A stretch of DNA of 64,000 bases from NCBI RefSeq assembly GCF_004365875.1, contig NZ_SODF01000001.1, positions 2,170,001 to 2,234,000 on the forward strand, read 5' to 3'. Position numbers and translations under genes: made by a program. This stretch comes from Kribbella kalugense. Its GTDB lineage: Bacteria; Actinomycetota; Actinomycetes; Propionibacteriales; Kribbellaceae. Shown here piece after piece: positions 27,779-37,840 of the stretch. Each line of letters starts with the position of its first letter. The stretch's first letter is position 1. The notes below the pieces were generated by a model. That model was not told the DNA's origin and did no database searches. It saw nothing but the letters and a program-made list of their open reading frames with translations.

Positions 27779-29388
27779 TTGAAGGTGGCCCAGAGTGCCG
27801 AGACACCGACGTACTTCGACACCCGCGGCTCGATCTTGTCCGAGTGCAGGTACGCGTTCGACTTGGTGTACAGCGGGATCAGCGGCATGTCCTCGAGCGC
27901 GATGTCCTCGGCCTGCTGGTACAGCTTGATCGCCTTGTCCGGGTCCGGCTCGGCGTCGCCCTTGGCCAGCACGGCATCCAGCGCCGGGTTGCTGTAATGG
28001 GCGAAGTTCGCGTCACCGTTGGACTTGAACATCGGCGTCAGGTAGTCCTCGATCGACGGGTAGTCGTGACCCCAGCCGGAGAACCGCAGGCCGTCCAGCT
28101 TGTGGCTGTCGGCCAGCTCGGTGATCTCCGAGCTCTGCTTGCCGGTGTACTTCACCTGCAGGCCGAGGTTCTGCCGGAGCATGTTGCCGATCGCCTCGGC
28201 GAAGATCTGCCCGGTCGCCGAGGTGGTGCTGTAGTTGATGTTCACCGGGCCGGAGAAGCCGCCCGCCTCCGCGAGCAGCTGCTTGGCCTTGGTCGCGTCG
28301 AAGTCGCAGTACTTGCAGGCGTCGGCGCGGTAGCCGTTCATGTCCGGCGCGATCAGGCCCTTGGCCGGGTCGGACAGGCCGACCAGGTCGGCGAAGGCCT
28401 TCCGGTCGATCGCCTCCGAGAACGCGTGCCGCAGCTTCGGGTTCTTGAACCGCGGGTCCCAGGCCGGGATCACCAGGTAGTTCGCGCCGGAGCTGACGCT
28501 GGTCACCCACTGGTCGGGCGCGTCGGTCTTGAAGCTCTTCACCTTGGTCGACGGCACGTCGGTGAAGTCCACGTTGCCGGCCAGGAACTCGTTGTACGCC
28601 GTGTCCGCGTTCGGGATGAACCGGTAGGTGATCGAGTCGGCCTCGGGCGCGTCCGACGCCTTGTAGCCGTCCCACTTGGCCAGCTTGAGGTCGTCGCCGG
28701 CGTTCCAGGCGGCGGCCAGCTTGTACGGGCCGTTGCCGATCGGCTTGCGCTTGTAGGCATCCGGGTTCTTCCGGACCTCCTCCGGCAGCGGGGCCAGGCC
28801 GAGGTACTGCAGGGTCAGCCCGAACTGCGAGAACGGGACCTTGAGCTTGACCGTGAAGGTCAGGTTGTCGACCAGCTTCAAGCCGCTCAGCGTCTTCACA
28901 GCGGTCGGCTTCGGCGTGGCGCCGTCCGGGGTGGGCGGGTTCAGCGCGTCGTACCCGTCGACCTTGGAGAAGAAGCCGTTGTTCTTCCAGGCGTTCGAGC
29001 CCTCGGCGGTCATGTTCCAGCTGTCCACGTAGTCCTTGGCGGTCACCGGCTGGCCGTTCTGGAACGTGTTGCCGGGCTTCAGCTTGACCGTCCAGGTCTG
29101 GCTGGTCTTGTCCGGCGTGACCGAGTCGGCCATCACGTTCAGCAGCTTGCCGGTGTTCGGATCGGTGGTCACGAGCGGCGCGAAGATCGCCATCGAGACC
29201 CCGATGCCGGCCGTGCCGTTGTCGTTCAGCGGGTTGATGTACTCCGGCGGGTCGGCGGCGACGGCGATGACCTCGCTCTTGCTGCCCGAGCTGCCGCTGC
29301 CACCACTGCTGCTCTTGCCGTCACCACAGGAGGCGAGCACCAGCGCTAGGCCGAGTGCTACCCCCACAACTCCAGACAGACGTCGCAC
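27775..29388 (-). CDS. ABC transporter substrate-binding lipoprotein (oligopeptide/dipeptide, SBP family 5)
   Basis: Codes for about 537 residues. A signal peptide ends in a lipobox (LVLASC), followed by a Ser/Gly-rich linker. The family-5 pattern is clear: NPLNDNGTAG, TVKLKPGNTFQNGQPVTAKDYVDSW, and the KAKQLLAEAGG segment. I chose the GTG at 29388, with GAGGAAG upstream; a TTG at 29436 is an unlikely alternative. It captures peptides or another small ligand outside the cell. It is the first gene of the operon, with a 16-bp palindrome about 110 bases upstream. Confidence 0.92.
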   Translation of the reverse strand: MRRLSGVVGVALGLALVLASCGDGKSSSGGSGSSGSKSEVIAVAADPPEYINPLNDNGTAGIGVSMAIFAPLVTTDPNTGKLLNVMADSVTPDKTSQTWTVKLKPGNTFQNGQPVTAKDYVDSWNMTAEGSNAWKNNGFFSKVDGYDALNPPTPDGATPKPTAVKTLSGLKLVDNLTFTVKLKVPFSQFGLTLQYLGLAPLPEEVRKNPDAYKRKPIGNGPYKLAAAWNAGDDLKLAKWDGYKASDAPEADSITYRFIPNADTAYNEFLAGNVDFTDVPSTKVKSFKTDAPDQWVTSVSSGANYLVIPAWDPRFKNPKLRHAFSEAIDRKAFADLVGLSDPAKGLIAPDMNGYRADACKYCDFDATKAKQLLAEAGGFSGPVNINYSTTSATGQIFAEAIGNMLRQNLGLQVKYTGKQSSEITELADSHKLDGLRFSGWGHDYPSIEDYLTPMFKSNGDANFAHYSNPALDAVLAKGDAEPDPDKAIKLYQQAEDIALEDMPLIPLYTKSNAYLHSDKIEPRVSKYVGVSALWATFK

Positions 29389-29680
29389 GGTCGAACCAAC
29401 TTCCTCGGCGGGAGGGCCGCTAGGCGGGCGGATCAAGCGTCATGGTTGCTGGTCGAAACTGCGCATGTCAACGTTGTCAGCTACATTGCGGCGGCGCGTA
29501 ACGCAGGCGTTACTTTGCCAAGACCTCTGACGACCAGCCCTGACTTTTGGAGGGAACCCTCACTTAATCAGATCAGTCCACCATAGTCATCAGATGACAC
29601 GGCAGATCCCAGCAATTGGCCATGTGCTCACAAATGCGCACTCGGTGCTGCGCCGGCGACTGCGCTGAGTGTTCGGGTCC
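29389..29680. other. Intergenic region upstream of the peptide importer
   Basis: This 292-base stretch holds the promoter region of the importer operon and the downstream flank of the ABC exporter gene. The palindrome at 29498-29513 is the only clear element. No gene is seen; a small hairpin GAGGG/CCCTC near 29551 is too weak to name. Confidence 0.5.
29498..29513. promoter_or_regulatory. Palindrome GTAACGC-AG-GCGTTAC, candidate operator
   Basis: Perfect 7-bp arms flank a two-base spacer. It lies about 110 bases upstream of the start of the peptide importer operon, where repressor control would be expected. The regulator is unknown and not encoded next to it. Confidence 0.5.
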
Positions 29681-31393
29681 TTACTCTTGCTGTGCCGCGA
29701 AGAGTCTGGCGAAGCGGCCGGTTGGTTGGGACATCAGGGCTGAGTAGGTGCCTTGCTGGACTACTGCGCCGTCGTCGATGACGTAGATGCGGTCCATTTC
29801 GCGGAGGGTCCAGGCTCGGTGGGAGACGACGATGGTGACGCGGTCGGCGCTGGTACGGCGCAGGTCGGCGAAGATCTCGCGTTCCGCCTCGGCGTCGATG
29901 GCTGACGTCGGTTCGTCGAGGATCCAGACGCCGGCGTTACGGAGCCGGATCCGAGCCAGCGCGAGCCGCTGCCACTGGCCGCCGGAGATCCCGGTCCCGC
30001 CCCACTGCTGACCCAACTGGGTGTCGAGCGGCAGATCCGCGGCGAACGTATCGGCGAGCGCAGTACGAACCTCCTCGTCCGCGGCAACCCCAGGCGAGCC
30101 AAGACCGACAGCATCACGCAAGGTGAACTCGAACCGCCCAAACTCCTGCACCAGCAGCCCGAAATGGCCAAGCCGCTCCGCCTCAGTCAGCCGCGCCGCA
30201 TCGCGCCCGTCGATCAGGACCCGCCCACAGTCCGGACTGAGGCTGCCGACGAGCAGACTGACCGCAGTCGACTTGCCGGCGCCATTCAGGCCGACCAGCG
30301 CGACGAGCTCACCCCGCCGCGCGGTGATGCAGATGTTCCGTACGGCGGCGGTGGATGCACCCGGGTAGCTGAAGCTGACGTTGTCGAGGGCAACCGAATC
30401 CACGCGCGACACCACCGTCTGCGGCTCCCCCGCCGGCACCGAGCGGACGAACCGCCGGTACACCTGGGCCTGCGGCGCAACCGTGATGATGGTCCCGAAC
30501 GCGTAGCCGCATTGACGGATCGCATTCAGGCCGGAGATCGTTCCGGCCACCGCGGCGGCCGCTGCTCCCCCACCCGCTCCGCCGGTCACCAGCGCGATCA
30601 ACGCGCCACCGAAGAGCATCGCAGTCGCGAGTGCGGCGGCCAGCTCGAGGTTCATCGCCGTACGGATCATCCCATCGAGGACCCGGGTCGCCTTCGCCCG
30701 GCGATCCGCGATCAGGTCGGCCACCTTCGGGCCGGAGCCGAGGACGGCTAGTTCGGTGCCGGAGCGTTGCTGGATCAGCTGTTCGGTCGCGTACGCCGCT
30801 CGCCGGTCGTGTACTGCGACCTTCGGCCAGCCCGTCGACTCCATCCGGGAGATCAGCGTGAACGCGAGGACCGTCGGTACCAAGGCGGCCAGCACCAGCA
30901 GGCCCGACAGCGGGTTGATCGACCAGATCGCGGCGCACAGTACGACGGAGGTGACGGCAGCGCCCGGCACCTGCACGGGCCTGATGGCCATGTCGCTCAT
31001 CGGCTGGGTCGCGTTCTGACTGGCCTCCAGATCGGTGACCACCTCGGCATCGGCGAGTCGGCTCGGACTCAGCCGGGCCGCGGTCCGCGCGAGCTCGACG
31101 CGGTAGTGCAACCGGAGCCGCAACATCATCAGCTGGCCGGCGATGTTCGTCACCTGCGCCAGCGGATACATCGCCCCGACCACGACAGTCAGGCCGAGCA
31201 GTTCGCTCCAGGCGTTCCCGCCGGAGTTGAGACGGTCGATCAGGCCCTCGATCAGGACGACCTGCGCCGCAGGCAAGACCGCCTGGACCAGGACCAGGAT
31301 GGCGCAGAGCAACAGCCAGCCCGGCGTGACCCGGACGGCGTCGGACAGCGATTCGCGGGCGGTACGGAAGGCAGCGCGGAGCGGAGACAGCAC
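29681..31393 (-). CDS. ABC exporter half-transporter (membrane domain fused to ATPase)
   Basis: Codes for 570 residues. The first about 320 residues hold a six-helix exporter membrane domain. The ATPase domain follows, with Walker A GLNGAGKS, Q-loop LLVQEFG, a signature reading ISGGQWQRLALAR, Walker B VWILDEPTS and H-loop VVSHRAW. The GTG start has GAGGA five bases upstream. The architecture is that of peptide, lipid or drug exporters (MsbA/LmrA-like), which normally dimerise. No precursor peptide, peptidase or second half-transporter is adjacent, so the cargo is unknown. It stands as a single gene downstream of the TetR gene on the same strand. Confidence 0.9.
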   Translation of the reverse strand: MLSPLRAAFRTARESLSDAVRVTPGWLLLCAILVLVQAVLPAAQVVLIEGLIDRLNSGGNAWSELLGLTVVVGAMYPLAQVTNIAGQLMMLRLRLHYRVELARTAARLSPSRLADAEVVTDLEASQNATQPMSDMAIRPVQVPGAAVTSVVLCAAIWSINPLSGLLVLAALVPTVLAFTLISRMESTGWPKVAVHDRRAAYATEQLIQQRSGTELAVLGSGPKVADLIADRRAKATRVLDGMIRTAMNLELAAALATAMLFGGALIALVTGGAGGGAAAAAVAGTISGLNAIRQCGYAFGTIITVAPQAQVYRRFVRSVPAGEPQTVVSRVDSVALDNVSFSYPGASTAAVRNICITARRGELVALVGLNGAGKSTAVSLLVGSLSPDCGRVLIDGRDAARLTEAERLGHFGLLVQEFGRFEFTLRDAVGLGSPGVAADEEVRTALADTFAADLPLDTQLGQQWGGTGISGGQWQRLALARIRLRNAGVWILDEPTSAIDAEAEREIFADLRRTSADRVTIVVSHRAWTLREMDRIYVIDDGAVVQQGTYSALMSQPTGRFARLFAAQQE

Positions 31394-31548
31394 GAGGATC
31401 CTCTTTTACGCATGAGCAGGCCGGAGCTGCGCTGGTGAATTCAGCGCGCCCTCACCGGCCGTCAAATGCGTGCCATCCCTGAATCGAGCCCCGCCCGTTC
31501 AGATGGGATCCAGTGGCAGATCACGTGGTGACGTTTACGAACCCCAAC

Positions 31549-32166
31549 CTACCGGGGCGGGAGGAGCTGTGTCACGAGGGCGTCCGCGGTCCACTGCTCC
31601 CAGCGGGACGGGGACCAGCCTCGGCGGGTGGTGAAGAACTGGTACATCTCCGGGCTTTGCAACGCGAGCGCGACATCGGTCGCCATCGCGACGTCGAGCC
31701 CGTCCCGCAACGGCGTCTTGGCGGCGAGCGCCGTGATCATTCGCTCCATCGCAACAGCGCGCTGGGCGTTGTTGGTCATCCAGAGCTCATGGATCTCGGG
31801 ATCGCCCGGCGCCGCATGCGCGACCACCTGGAGAACCGGCGCGACCCGCTCGTAGATCTCCCGGGCGATCGCCGCCAGCTCGTGCAGCTGCGCCACCGGA
31901 TCCGGATCGTCGATGGCGGCCAGCACCCGCGGCCGCTCCAGCGTCGGGACCGGCTCGTCGTCACCGGCGACCGCGATGTCGAGCAACTCGCCGAGCAGCG
32001 CGCGTTTGGTGCCGAACGTGAAGTACAGGGTCTGCACCGCCATCCCGGCCTCGTCGGCGATCGCCTGCATCGACGTGGCGGAGTACCCCCGGCTGCTGAA
32101 CAGGGTCTGCGCGGCCGTCCGCATCCGCTGCCGGTTGGCCTGCGCCTTCTCCGCTCTCACGTTCAT
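31549..32166 (-). CDS. TetR-family transcriptional regulator
   Basis: Codes for 205 residues. The N-terminal helix-turn-helix is typical of TetR (RMRTAAQTLFSSRGYSATSMQAIADEAGMAVQTLY). A helical ligand-binding domain follows (QLHELAAIAREIYERVAPVLQVV). It is divergent from a membrane-protein/P450 pair, with a 22-bp palindrome between them, so it probably represses that pair and itself. A TAACCT hexamer seven bases before its ATG suggests a leaderless transcript. The ligand is unknown. It could also affect the ABC exporter downstream, which is on the same strand. Confidence 0.92.
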   Translation of the reverse strand: MNVRAEKAQANRQRMRTAAQTLFSSRGYSATSMQAIADEAGMAVQTLYFTFGTKRALLGELLDIAVAGDDEPVPTLERPRVLAAIDDPDPVAQLHELAAIAREIYERVAPVLQVVAHAAPGDPEIHELWMTNNAQRAVAMERMITALAAKTPLRDGLDVAMATDVALALQSPEMYQFFTTRRGWSPSRWEQWTADALVTQLLPPR

Positions 32167-32173
32167 GACCGCC

Positions 32174-32179
32174 AGGTTA
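32174..32179 (-). promoter_or_regulatory. Candidate -10 of the TetR gene
   Basis: TAACCT on the minus strand ends seven bases before the TetR ATG, and no ribosome-binding site is visible. The palindrome just upstream would cover its -35 region. Confidence 0.35.
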
Positions 32180-32191
32180 CCAGTTGACTAG

Positions 32192-32213
32192 AGCGAGTCA
32201 CTAGTGATTCGCT
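32192..32213. promoter_or_regulatory. 22-bp palindrome, probable TetR operator
   Basis: Arms AGCGA and TCGCT flank a perfect TCACTAGTGA core, with one mismatched pair (G/T) between, so 10 of 11 positions are symmetric. It is centred between the divergent TetR and membrane protein genes. A weaker CACTCTAGTG copy follows at 32221-32230. Confidence 0.75.
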
Positions 32214-32246
32214 AGAGGCACACTCTAGTGAAACCCGGGGTCCATC

Positions 32247-32873
32247 ATGACCGAGACTCTTCCGGCGCCGACCGGCCTGCGCCGGCAACTGCGCACCACC
32301 GCACGACTGACCGCGTTCATCGGTGGGCCGGTGTTCTGGCTCGGGACGCTGTTGCATCCGGCCCGGGACGGCTGGAGCATCGCCGCCGTCGGTGAGCGCT
32401 ACGGGCTGACGCATGACATCCAGGCAGCCGGCCTGGCGCTGCAGATCGTCTGCCTGGCCAGCATGATTGCGCTGGGCAACCAAATCACCCGGCGCCGCGA
32501 CCTCGGAGCCTGGTACGCCGCAATGGTCGGCACCCTGCTCTGGTTCGCGTTGATCATCTTCGACGGCTCGCACAACCCGGTGCGGGCGGAGTACGCGCCG
32601 AGCATGGTGCACGAACCCGCGGATCTCGACACACCCGCGGCACTGATCGTGTTCCCGGCGTTGCTGATCTTCCCGCTGAGTTATCTCTGGCTCGGTTGGA
32701 CGCTGCGGCAACGGCTGACCGGCGTACTGCTCGGTGTCGGCGCTCTCGCCTACACGATCGGTGGCCTGTTCATCTTCACGTCAGGCCCGCGGTTCGGCCT
32801 GATCCAGATCTTCGAACTCGCCGGCGCGACGCTGTACGCCGTCGGCTACATCCTCCTCGGGCGGCGCGCATGA
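32247..32873 (+). CDS. Integral membrane protein of unknown function
   Basis: Codes for 208 residues with about six hydrophobic helices (LTAFIGGPVFWLGTLL, LALQIVCLASMIAL, WYAAMVGTLLWFALIIF, ALIVFPALLIFPLSYLWL, and two near the C-terminus). I recognise no family motif. It ends in an ATGA overlap with the P450 gene, so the two are co-translated, and it is divergent from the TetR gene. A partner role is possible: membrane anchor, substrate transport or quinone/lipid handling. None of these is shown by sequence. Confidence 0.75.
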   Translation: MTETLPAPTGLRRQLRTTARLTAFIGGPVFWLGTLLHPARDGWSIAAVGERYGLTHDIQAAGLALQIVCLASMIALGNQITRRRDLGAWYAAMVGTLLWFALIIFDGSHNPVRAEYAPSMVHEPADLDTPAALIVFPALLIFPLSYLWLGWTLRQRLTGVLLGVGALAYTIGGLFIFTSGPRFGLIQIFELAGATLYAVGYILLGRRA

Positions 32874-34039
32874 ACCTCATCGAGTCCCTACTGTCGCCGG
32901 CCGGTCGCGCCGACCCGTTCCCGTTGTACGCCGAGGCGCACCGGCTCGGTCCGGTGCTGCCGATCACGGACAGCGCGTTCCTGGTCGTGGGGTACGCGGC
33001 CAGCAACGAAGTACTGCGGAACCCGGGCTTCCGGATCCCCACAAATCCCTCGAGCCAACCGTCGCTGGAGCTGATGCAGCGATCGATCCTTCGCGCCAAC
33101 CCGCCAGACCACGGCCGGATGCGGTCGCTCATCTCTCAGGTCTTCACGCCCCGCCGCGTCGCCGCATTGCAGCCCGCCATCGAAGCCGCAGTCGACGGCC
33201 TGATCGACGGTCTCCCGGCGGAGGTCGACTTCATGGACCGGTTCGCCTTCCAGCTACCGGTGACGGTCATCTGCGAGCTTCTCGGCGTACCCGCATCCGA
33301 GCGGGATCGCTTCCGGCCGCTCGCATCCGACCTCACGGCGGCGCTCGAACTCACCGATACCTCCGACGGGTCCGCGGACGCGGCTGCGCGTGAGCTCGGC
33401 GAGTACTTCGCCCACCTGATCCGCAATCCAGCCGCCGATGGCCTGGTCAGTGCACTTGTCGCCGCGCGTGATGCCGGCGACGGGCGACTGTCCGACGAGG
33501 AGCTGCTCGGCAACCTCATCCTGCTCCTGGTCGCCGGCTTCGAGACCACCACGGATCTGCTTGGCAACGGCTTGGCGATCCTGCTCGACCGGCCAGAGCT
33601 CACCTCGACCGCTCGGAGCGACCCTGCGGCCTTTGTCGAGGAGGTACTGCGGTACGACTCCCCCGTGCAGCTGACGACTCGGGTTGCGCACACGGAGGGG
33701 CTGTCGGCAGGCGGCGTCCCGATGCCCGCCGGCAGCGACCTGATCCTGCTGCTCGGAGCGGCGAACCGTGATCCGGCGCGGTTCCCGCGGCCCGACGAGT
33801 TCGATCCGGCGCGGACCGACAACAAGCCACTGAGCTTCGGCGCCGGCGCTCACATCTGCCTGGGCAACAGCCTGGCCAGGCTCGAAGGCACCATCGCGTT
33901 CACTCGCCTGGTCGAGCGCTACTCATCGATCACGGCTGAAGGACAAGCCGCCCGCCGCGACCGGCTCGTCCTCCGCGGCTACCGAACCCTGCCGGTCCGG
34001 CTCACTGCGGCGGGATGCCACCCGGGTGCTACAGCGTGA
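32870..34039 (+). CDS. Cytochrome P450
   Basis: Codes for 389 residues, the usual length for a soluble bacterial class I P450. The I-helix AGFETT is at 222-227, the ExxR pair is E258-R261, and the heme loop FGAGAHICLGN has the ligand Cys330. It would need a ferredoxin and ferredoxin reductase from elsewhere; none is adjacent. The substrate is unknown, but TetR control suggests an inducible xenobiotic or a secondary-metabolite step. The ATG overlaps the stop of the membrane-protein gene. The 3' end overlaps the convergent M16 protease gene by 11 bases. Confidence 0.95.
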   Translation: MNLIESLLSPAGRADPFPLYAEAHRLGPVLPITDSAFLVVGYAASNEVLRNPGFRIPTNPSSQPSLELMQRSILRANPPDHGRMRSLISQVFTPRRVAALQPAIEAAVDGLIDGLPAEVDFMDRFAFQLPVTVICELLGVPASERDRFRPLASDLTAALELTDTSDGSADAAARELGEYFAHLIRNPAADGLVSALVAARDAGDGRLSDEELLGNLILLLVAGFETTTDLLGNGLAILLDRPELTSTARSDPAAFVEEVLRYDSPVQLTTRVAHTEGLSAGGVPMPAGSDLILLLGAANRDPARFPRPDEFDPARTDNKPLSFGAGAHICLGNSLARLEGTIAFTRLVERYSSITAEGQAARRDRLVLRGYRTLPVRLTAAGCHPGATA

Positions 34040-35339
34040 AGGCGGTGGTGTTCTCGTCGAAGGGGCCCATCACGGTGAGGGCGGGGGTGCCGCCGTACAG
34101 GTCGGCGGCCAGGCGGGCGACGTCGTCGAGGGTGACCGAGTCGATGCGGTGCAGGATGTCGTCGACCGTCGGCAGCTCGCCGTACACGAGCTCCGCCTTC
34201 GCGATCCGGGTCATCTTGGCGCCGGTGTCCTCGAGCCCCATCACGACCGAGCCACGCATCTGACCCTTACCACGCAAGAGTTCGTCCGGCGTGATGTTGC
34301 CTCCGGCAATCGACTCGAGCTCGGCCCGGATCACGTCCAGGACCTCAGGAGCCTTCTTCGGCAGGCAGCCGGCGTACACCCCGACCATGCCGGCATCGGC
34401 GTACGCCGAACCGAACGTGAACACCGAGTACGCCAGCCCACGCTTCTCGCGGACCTCCTGGAACAGCCGCGACGACATCCCGCCACCGACGATCCCGTGC
34501 AGTACGCCGGCCACGTACCGGCGCTCGTCGTCACGCACCAGCCCCGGCATCCCGAGCACCAGATGCGCCTGCTCGACATCCCGGTGATGGACCTGCACCC
34601 CGCTGTACGTCGGAACCGGCTTGCCGCCACGTCGTACCGGCGAGGGTGTGGCTTCCTCGGTGACCCAATGGCGCTCGAACGCCTTACGAACAAGGCGCAC
34701 GACGTCAGCGTGGTCGACGTTGCCGGCCACCGAGACGACGATGTTGGAAGGCTTGTAGCGACGGCGGTACCAGCCCACGACTTGTTGGCGGGACAGTCCG
34801 GCGACGGATTCCGGCGTACCGGTGATGGAACGGCCGAGCGGGGACTTGCCCCAGAGTTGCTCGGCGAAGAGGTCGTGGATGTGGTCCGACGTCTCGTCGG
34901 CGTGCATCGCGATCTCTTCGTCGATGACGTCGCGTTCACTCTCGACGTCCGCCGGAGTCAGCGTGGCGGAGGTGATCATGTCGCAGATGACGTCGACCGC
35001 GAGCGGCAGGTCGGAGTCGAGCACCCGCGCGTAGTAGCAGGTGTACTCCTTGCCGGTGAACGCGTTCATCTCGCCGCCGACCGCGTCGATGGCGGCGGAG
35101 ATCTCCAGCGCGTCGCGGCGCTCGGTGCCCTTGAACAGCAGGTGCTCGAGGAAGTGCGTGGCGCCGGCCAGCTGCTCCGGCTCGTCGCGGGAGCCGACGC
35201 CGACCCACACGCCGAACGTGACCGAGCGGAAGCCCGGCACCGACTGGGAGAGCACGCGAAGCCCGGAGGGCAGGACGGTCCGTTTGACCGGACCGCCCGC
35301 CTCCGGGCTCAGCAGCGTGCTGGTGGTTGCTCGAATCAC
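34029..35339 (-). CDS. M16-family zinc metallopeptidase
   Basis: Codes for 436 residues. The inverted zinc motif HFLEH is at 62-66. The [29 protein letters not shown] and KRGLAYSVF blocks are typical of the pitrilysin/processing-peptidase family. Actinobacterial members directly downstream of pnp are widespread, but their substrate is not established. The GTG start overlaps the pnp stop in GTGA, so it is translationally coupled to pnp. It is convergent with the P450 gene. No second, non-catalytic M16 subunit is beside it. Confidence 0.93.
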   Translation of the reverse strand: MIRATTSTLLSPEAGGPVKRTVLPSGLRVLSQSVPGFRSVTFGVWVGVGSRDEPEQLAGATHFLEHLLFKGTERRDALEISAAIDAVGGEMNAFTGKEYTCYYARVLDSDLPLAVDVICDMITSATLTPADVESERDVIDEEIAMHADETSDHIHDLFAEQLWGKSPLGRSITGTPESVAGLSRQQVVGWYRRRYKPSNIVVSVAGNVDHADVVRLVRKAFERHWVTEEATPSPVRRGGKPVPTYSGVQVHHRDVEQAHLVLGMPGLVRDDERRYVAGVLHGIVGGGMSSRLFQEVREKRGLAYSVFTFGSAYADAGMVGVYAGCLPKKAPEVLDVIRAELESIAGGNITPDELLRGKGQMRGSVVMGLEDTGAKMTRIAKAELVYGELPTVDDILHRIDSVTLDDVARLAADLYGGTPALTVMGPFDENTTAFTL

Positions 35340-37582
35340 TCGGCGGACTCGGCAGCCTTCTCTTCAGCCTTGTTGTCGTCCGAACCCTCGATGACCGGGA
35401 TCAGCGACAGCTTGCCGCGGTCGTCGATCTCGGCGATCTCGACCTGCAGCTTCTGGCCGACCGACAGCACGTCCTCGACTGCCTCGACCCGCTTGCCACC
35501 GGCCAGCGGACGCAGCTTCGAGATGTGCAGCAGGCCGTCCTTGCCCGGCAGCAGGCTGATGAACGCACCGAAGTTGGTCGTCTTCACGACCGTGCCCAGG
35601 TAGCGCTCACCCTTCTCCGGCATGGTCGGGTTCGCGATCGCGTTGATCGCGGCCCGGGCCGCCTCGGCCGACGGACCGTCGGTCGCGCCGATGTAGACGG
35701 TGCCGTCGTCCTCGATCGAGATGTCGGCGCCGGTGTCCTCGGTGATCTGGTTGATCATCTTGCCCTTCGGCCCGATGACCTCGCCGATCTTGTCGACCGG
35801 GACCTTCACCGAGATGACCCGCGGCGCGAACTCGCTCATCTCACCCGGCGCGTCGATGGCCTTGGCCATCACGTCCAGGATCGTCAGGCGGGCGTCCTTG
35901 GCCTGGGTCAGCGCACCGGCCAGCACGCTGGCCGGGATGCCGTCCAGCTTGGTGTCCAGCTGCAGGGCGGTGACGAAGTCCTTCGTACCGGCGACCTTGA
36001 AGTCCATGTCGCCGAACGCGTCCTCCGCGCCCAGGATGTCGGTCAGCGCGACGTACTCCGTCTTGCCGTCGATCTCGCCCGAGATCAGACCCATCGCGAT
36101 ACCGGCGACCGGGGCCTTCAGCGGCACACCGGCCGACAGCAGCGACAGCGTCGAGGCGCAGACCGAACCCATCGAGGTCGAGCCGTTCGAACCGAGCGCC
36201 TCGGACACCTGACGCAGCGCGTACGGGAAGTCCTCGCGCGACGGCAGCACCGGCACCAGGGCCCGCTCGGCCAGCGCGCCGTGACCGATCTCGCGGCGCT
36301 TCGGCGAACCCACCCGGCCGGTCTCACCGGTCGAGTACGGCGGGAAGTTGTAGTTGTGCATGTAGCGCTTGCGCGTCTCCGGGGAGAGCGTGTCCAGCTG
36401 CTGCTCCATCCGGAGCATGTTCAGCGTGGTGACACCCAGGATCTGGGTCTCGCCGCGCTCGAACAGCGCCGAACCGTGCACTCGCGGCAGCACCCGCACC
36501 TGGGCCTTGAGCGGCCGGATCTCGGCCAGACCGCGACCGTCCATCCGGACCTTCTCGGTCAGCACGCGGTTGCGGACGAGCTTCTTGGTGAGCGAGCGGA
36601 ACGCTGCGGACAGCTCCTTCTCGCGACCCTCGAAGTCAGCGGCCAGCTTGGCCACCACGGCGGCCTTGACGGCGTCGGTGGCGTCGTCGCGGTCGTGCTT
36701 GCCGGTGATGGCGAGGGCCTGGGTCAGCTCCGCGGTCGCGGCCGCCTCGACGGCGGCGAACGCGTCGTCCTGGTAGTCCGGGAAGACCGGGAACTCACCG
36801 GTCGGCTTGGACACCTTGGCGGCCAGCTCGGACTGCGCCTCGACCAGCGTCTTGATGAACGCCTTCGAAGCCTCGAGGCCCTGGGCCACGATCTCCTCGG
36901 TCGGCGCCTGCTTGCCGGCCGCGACGGCCTCGAACGTGCCCGGGGTGGACTCCGCCTCGACCATCATGATCGCGACGTCACCGGTCTCGGTGACGCGACC
37001 CGCGACCACCATGTCGAAGACGGCGTCCTCGAGCTCGGTGTGGGTCGGGAACGCGACCCACTGCTTGTCGATCAGCGCGACGCGGGTGGCGCCGATCGGG
37101 CCCGAGAACGGCAGCCCGGCGATCTGGGTGGACATCGACGCGGCGTTGATCGCCAGCACGTCGTACAGCTTGTCCGGGTTCAGCGCCAGGACGGTGATGA
37201 CGACCTGGATCTCGTTCCGCAGGCCGGACACGAACGACGGCCGCAGCGGGCGGTCGATCAGCCGGCAGGTCAGGATGGCCTCCTCGGACGGGCGGCCCTC
37301 CCGGCGGAAGAACGAGCCCGGGATGCGGCCCGCGGCGTACATCCGCTCCTCGACGTCCACCGTCAACGGGAAGAAGTCGAACTGGTCCTTGGGCTTCTTG
37401 CTGGCCGTGGTGGCCGAGAGCACCATCGTGTCGCCGTCGAGGTAGGCGGCGGCGGAACCGGCGGCCTGCTGGGCCAGACGGCCCGACTCGAAGCGGATGG
37501 TGCGGGTGCCGAAGCTGCCGTTGTCGATCACGGCTTCGGCGAATTCTGCGCCCTCCATGGGCGCGTTTGTGGATCCCGACAC
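35336..37582 (-). CDS. pnp: Polyribonucleotide nucleotidyltransferase (PNPase)
   Basis: Codes for 748 residues. It degrades RNA 3'-5' phosphorolytically and can add tails. Two RNase PH domains are followed by a KH domain ([20 protein letters not shown]) and an S1 domain ([31 protein letters not shown]). I took the GTG at 37582, with a GAGAGGGG stretch upstream. Alignment with Streptomyces PNPase suggests the conserved part starts near the ATG at 37558, which lacks a ribosome-binding site. It follows rpsO with a 265-base spacer containing hairpins and is coupled to the M16 gene downstream. Confidence 0.97.
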   Translation of the reverse strand: MSGSTNAPMEGAEFAEAVIDNGSFGTRTIRFESGRLAQQAAGSAAAYLDGDTMVLSATTASKKPKDQFDFFPLTVDVEERMYAAGRIPGSFFRREGRPSEEAILTCRLIDRPLRPSFVSGLRNEIQVVITVLALNPDKLYDVLAINAASMSTQIAGLPFSGPIGATRVALIDKQWVAFPTHTELEDAVFDMVVAGRVTETGDVAIMMVEAESTPGTFEAVAAGKQAPTEEIVAQGLEASKAFIKTLVEAQSELAAKVSKPTGEFPVFPDYQDDAFAAVEAAATAELTQALAITGKHDRDDATDAVKAAVVAKLAADFEGREKELSAAFRSLTKKLVRNRVLTEKVRMDGRGLAEIRPLKAQVRVLPRVHGSALFERGETQILGVTTLNMLRMEQQLDTLSPETRKRYMHNYNFPPYSTGETGRVGSPKRREIGHGALAERALVPVLPSREDFPYALRQVSEALGSNGSTSMGSVCASTLSLLSAGVPLKAPVAGIAMGLISGEIDGKTEYVALTDILGAEDAFGDMDFKVAGTKDFVTALQLDTKLDGIPASVLAGALTQAKDARLTILDVMAKAIDAPGEMSEFAPRVISVKVPVDKIGEVIGPKGKMINQITEDTGADISIEDDGTVYIGATDGPSAEAARAAINAIANPTMPEKGERYLGTVVKTTNFGAFISLLPGKDGLLHISKLRPLAGGKRVEAVEDVLSVGQKLQVEIAEIDDRGKLSLIPVIEGSDDNKAEEKAAESAE

Positions 37583-37806
37583 GGGATACCCCTCTCTAGC
37601 AGTGTGACGACTGCGAGGCGCGAGCTTCCGGGGTGCCGGTCTTCGATCGAGGCCCGCGGAATCCTGTTCCAACTGTGTGGAATTTCCGAAGGCCACTACC
37701 GAGGACCGGTCGTCTCCCGCCACGCGCTTCGCGTCGCCTCGTACGTCGTGCTTCTGTATTCAGTTGTAGGCCCCGCGCTCCCGTCTTATCAGGGCGCGGA
37801 TACGCC

Positions 37807-37840
37807 AGGAGCGGCCACCCGGGATTCGGGGGCCGCTCCT
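37807..37840 (-). promoter_or_regulatory. rpsO-pnp intergenic hairpin
   Basis: AGGAGCGGCC (37807-37816) pairs perfectly with GGCCGCTCCT (37831-37840), closing a 14-base loop. It lies seven bases after the rpsO stop on the minus strand and has no U-tract. In other bacteria this spacer holds RNase III processing or partial termination structures that control pnp. Confidence 0.6.

Noticed and set aside
23973-29388. Assignment of the importer specifically to dipeptides or nickel
   Set aside because: The family is clear, but the substrate cannot be told from sequence, so no gene symbols were given.
29551-29562. Small GAGGG/CCCTC hairpin upstream of the peptide importer
   Set aside because: Only 5 bp with little loop; expected by chance in this GC content.
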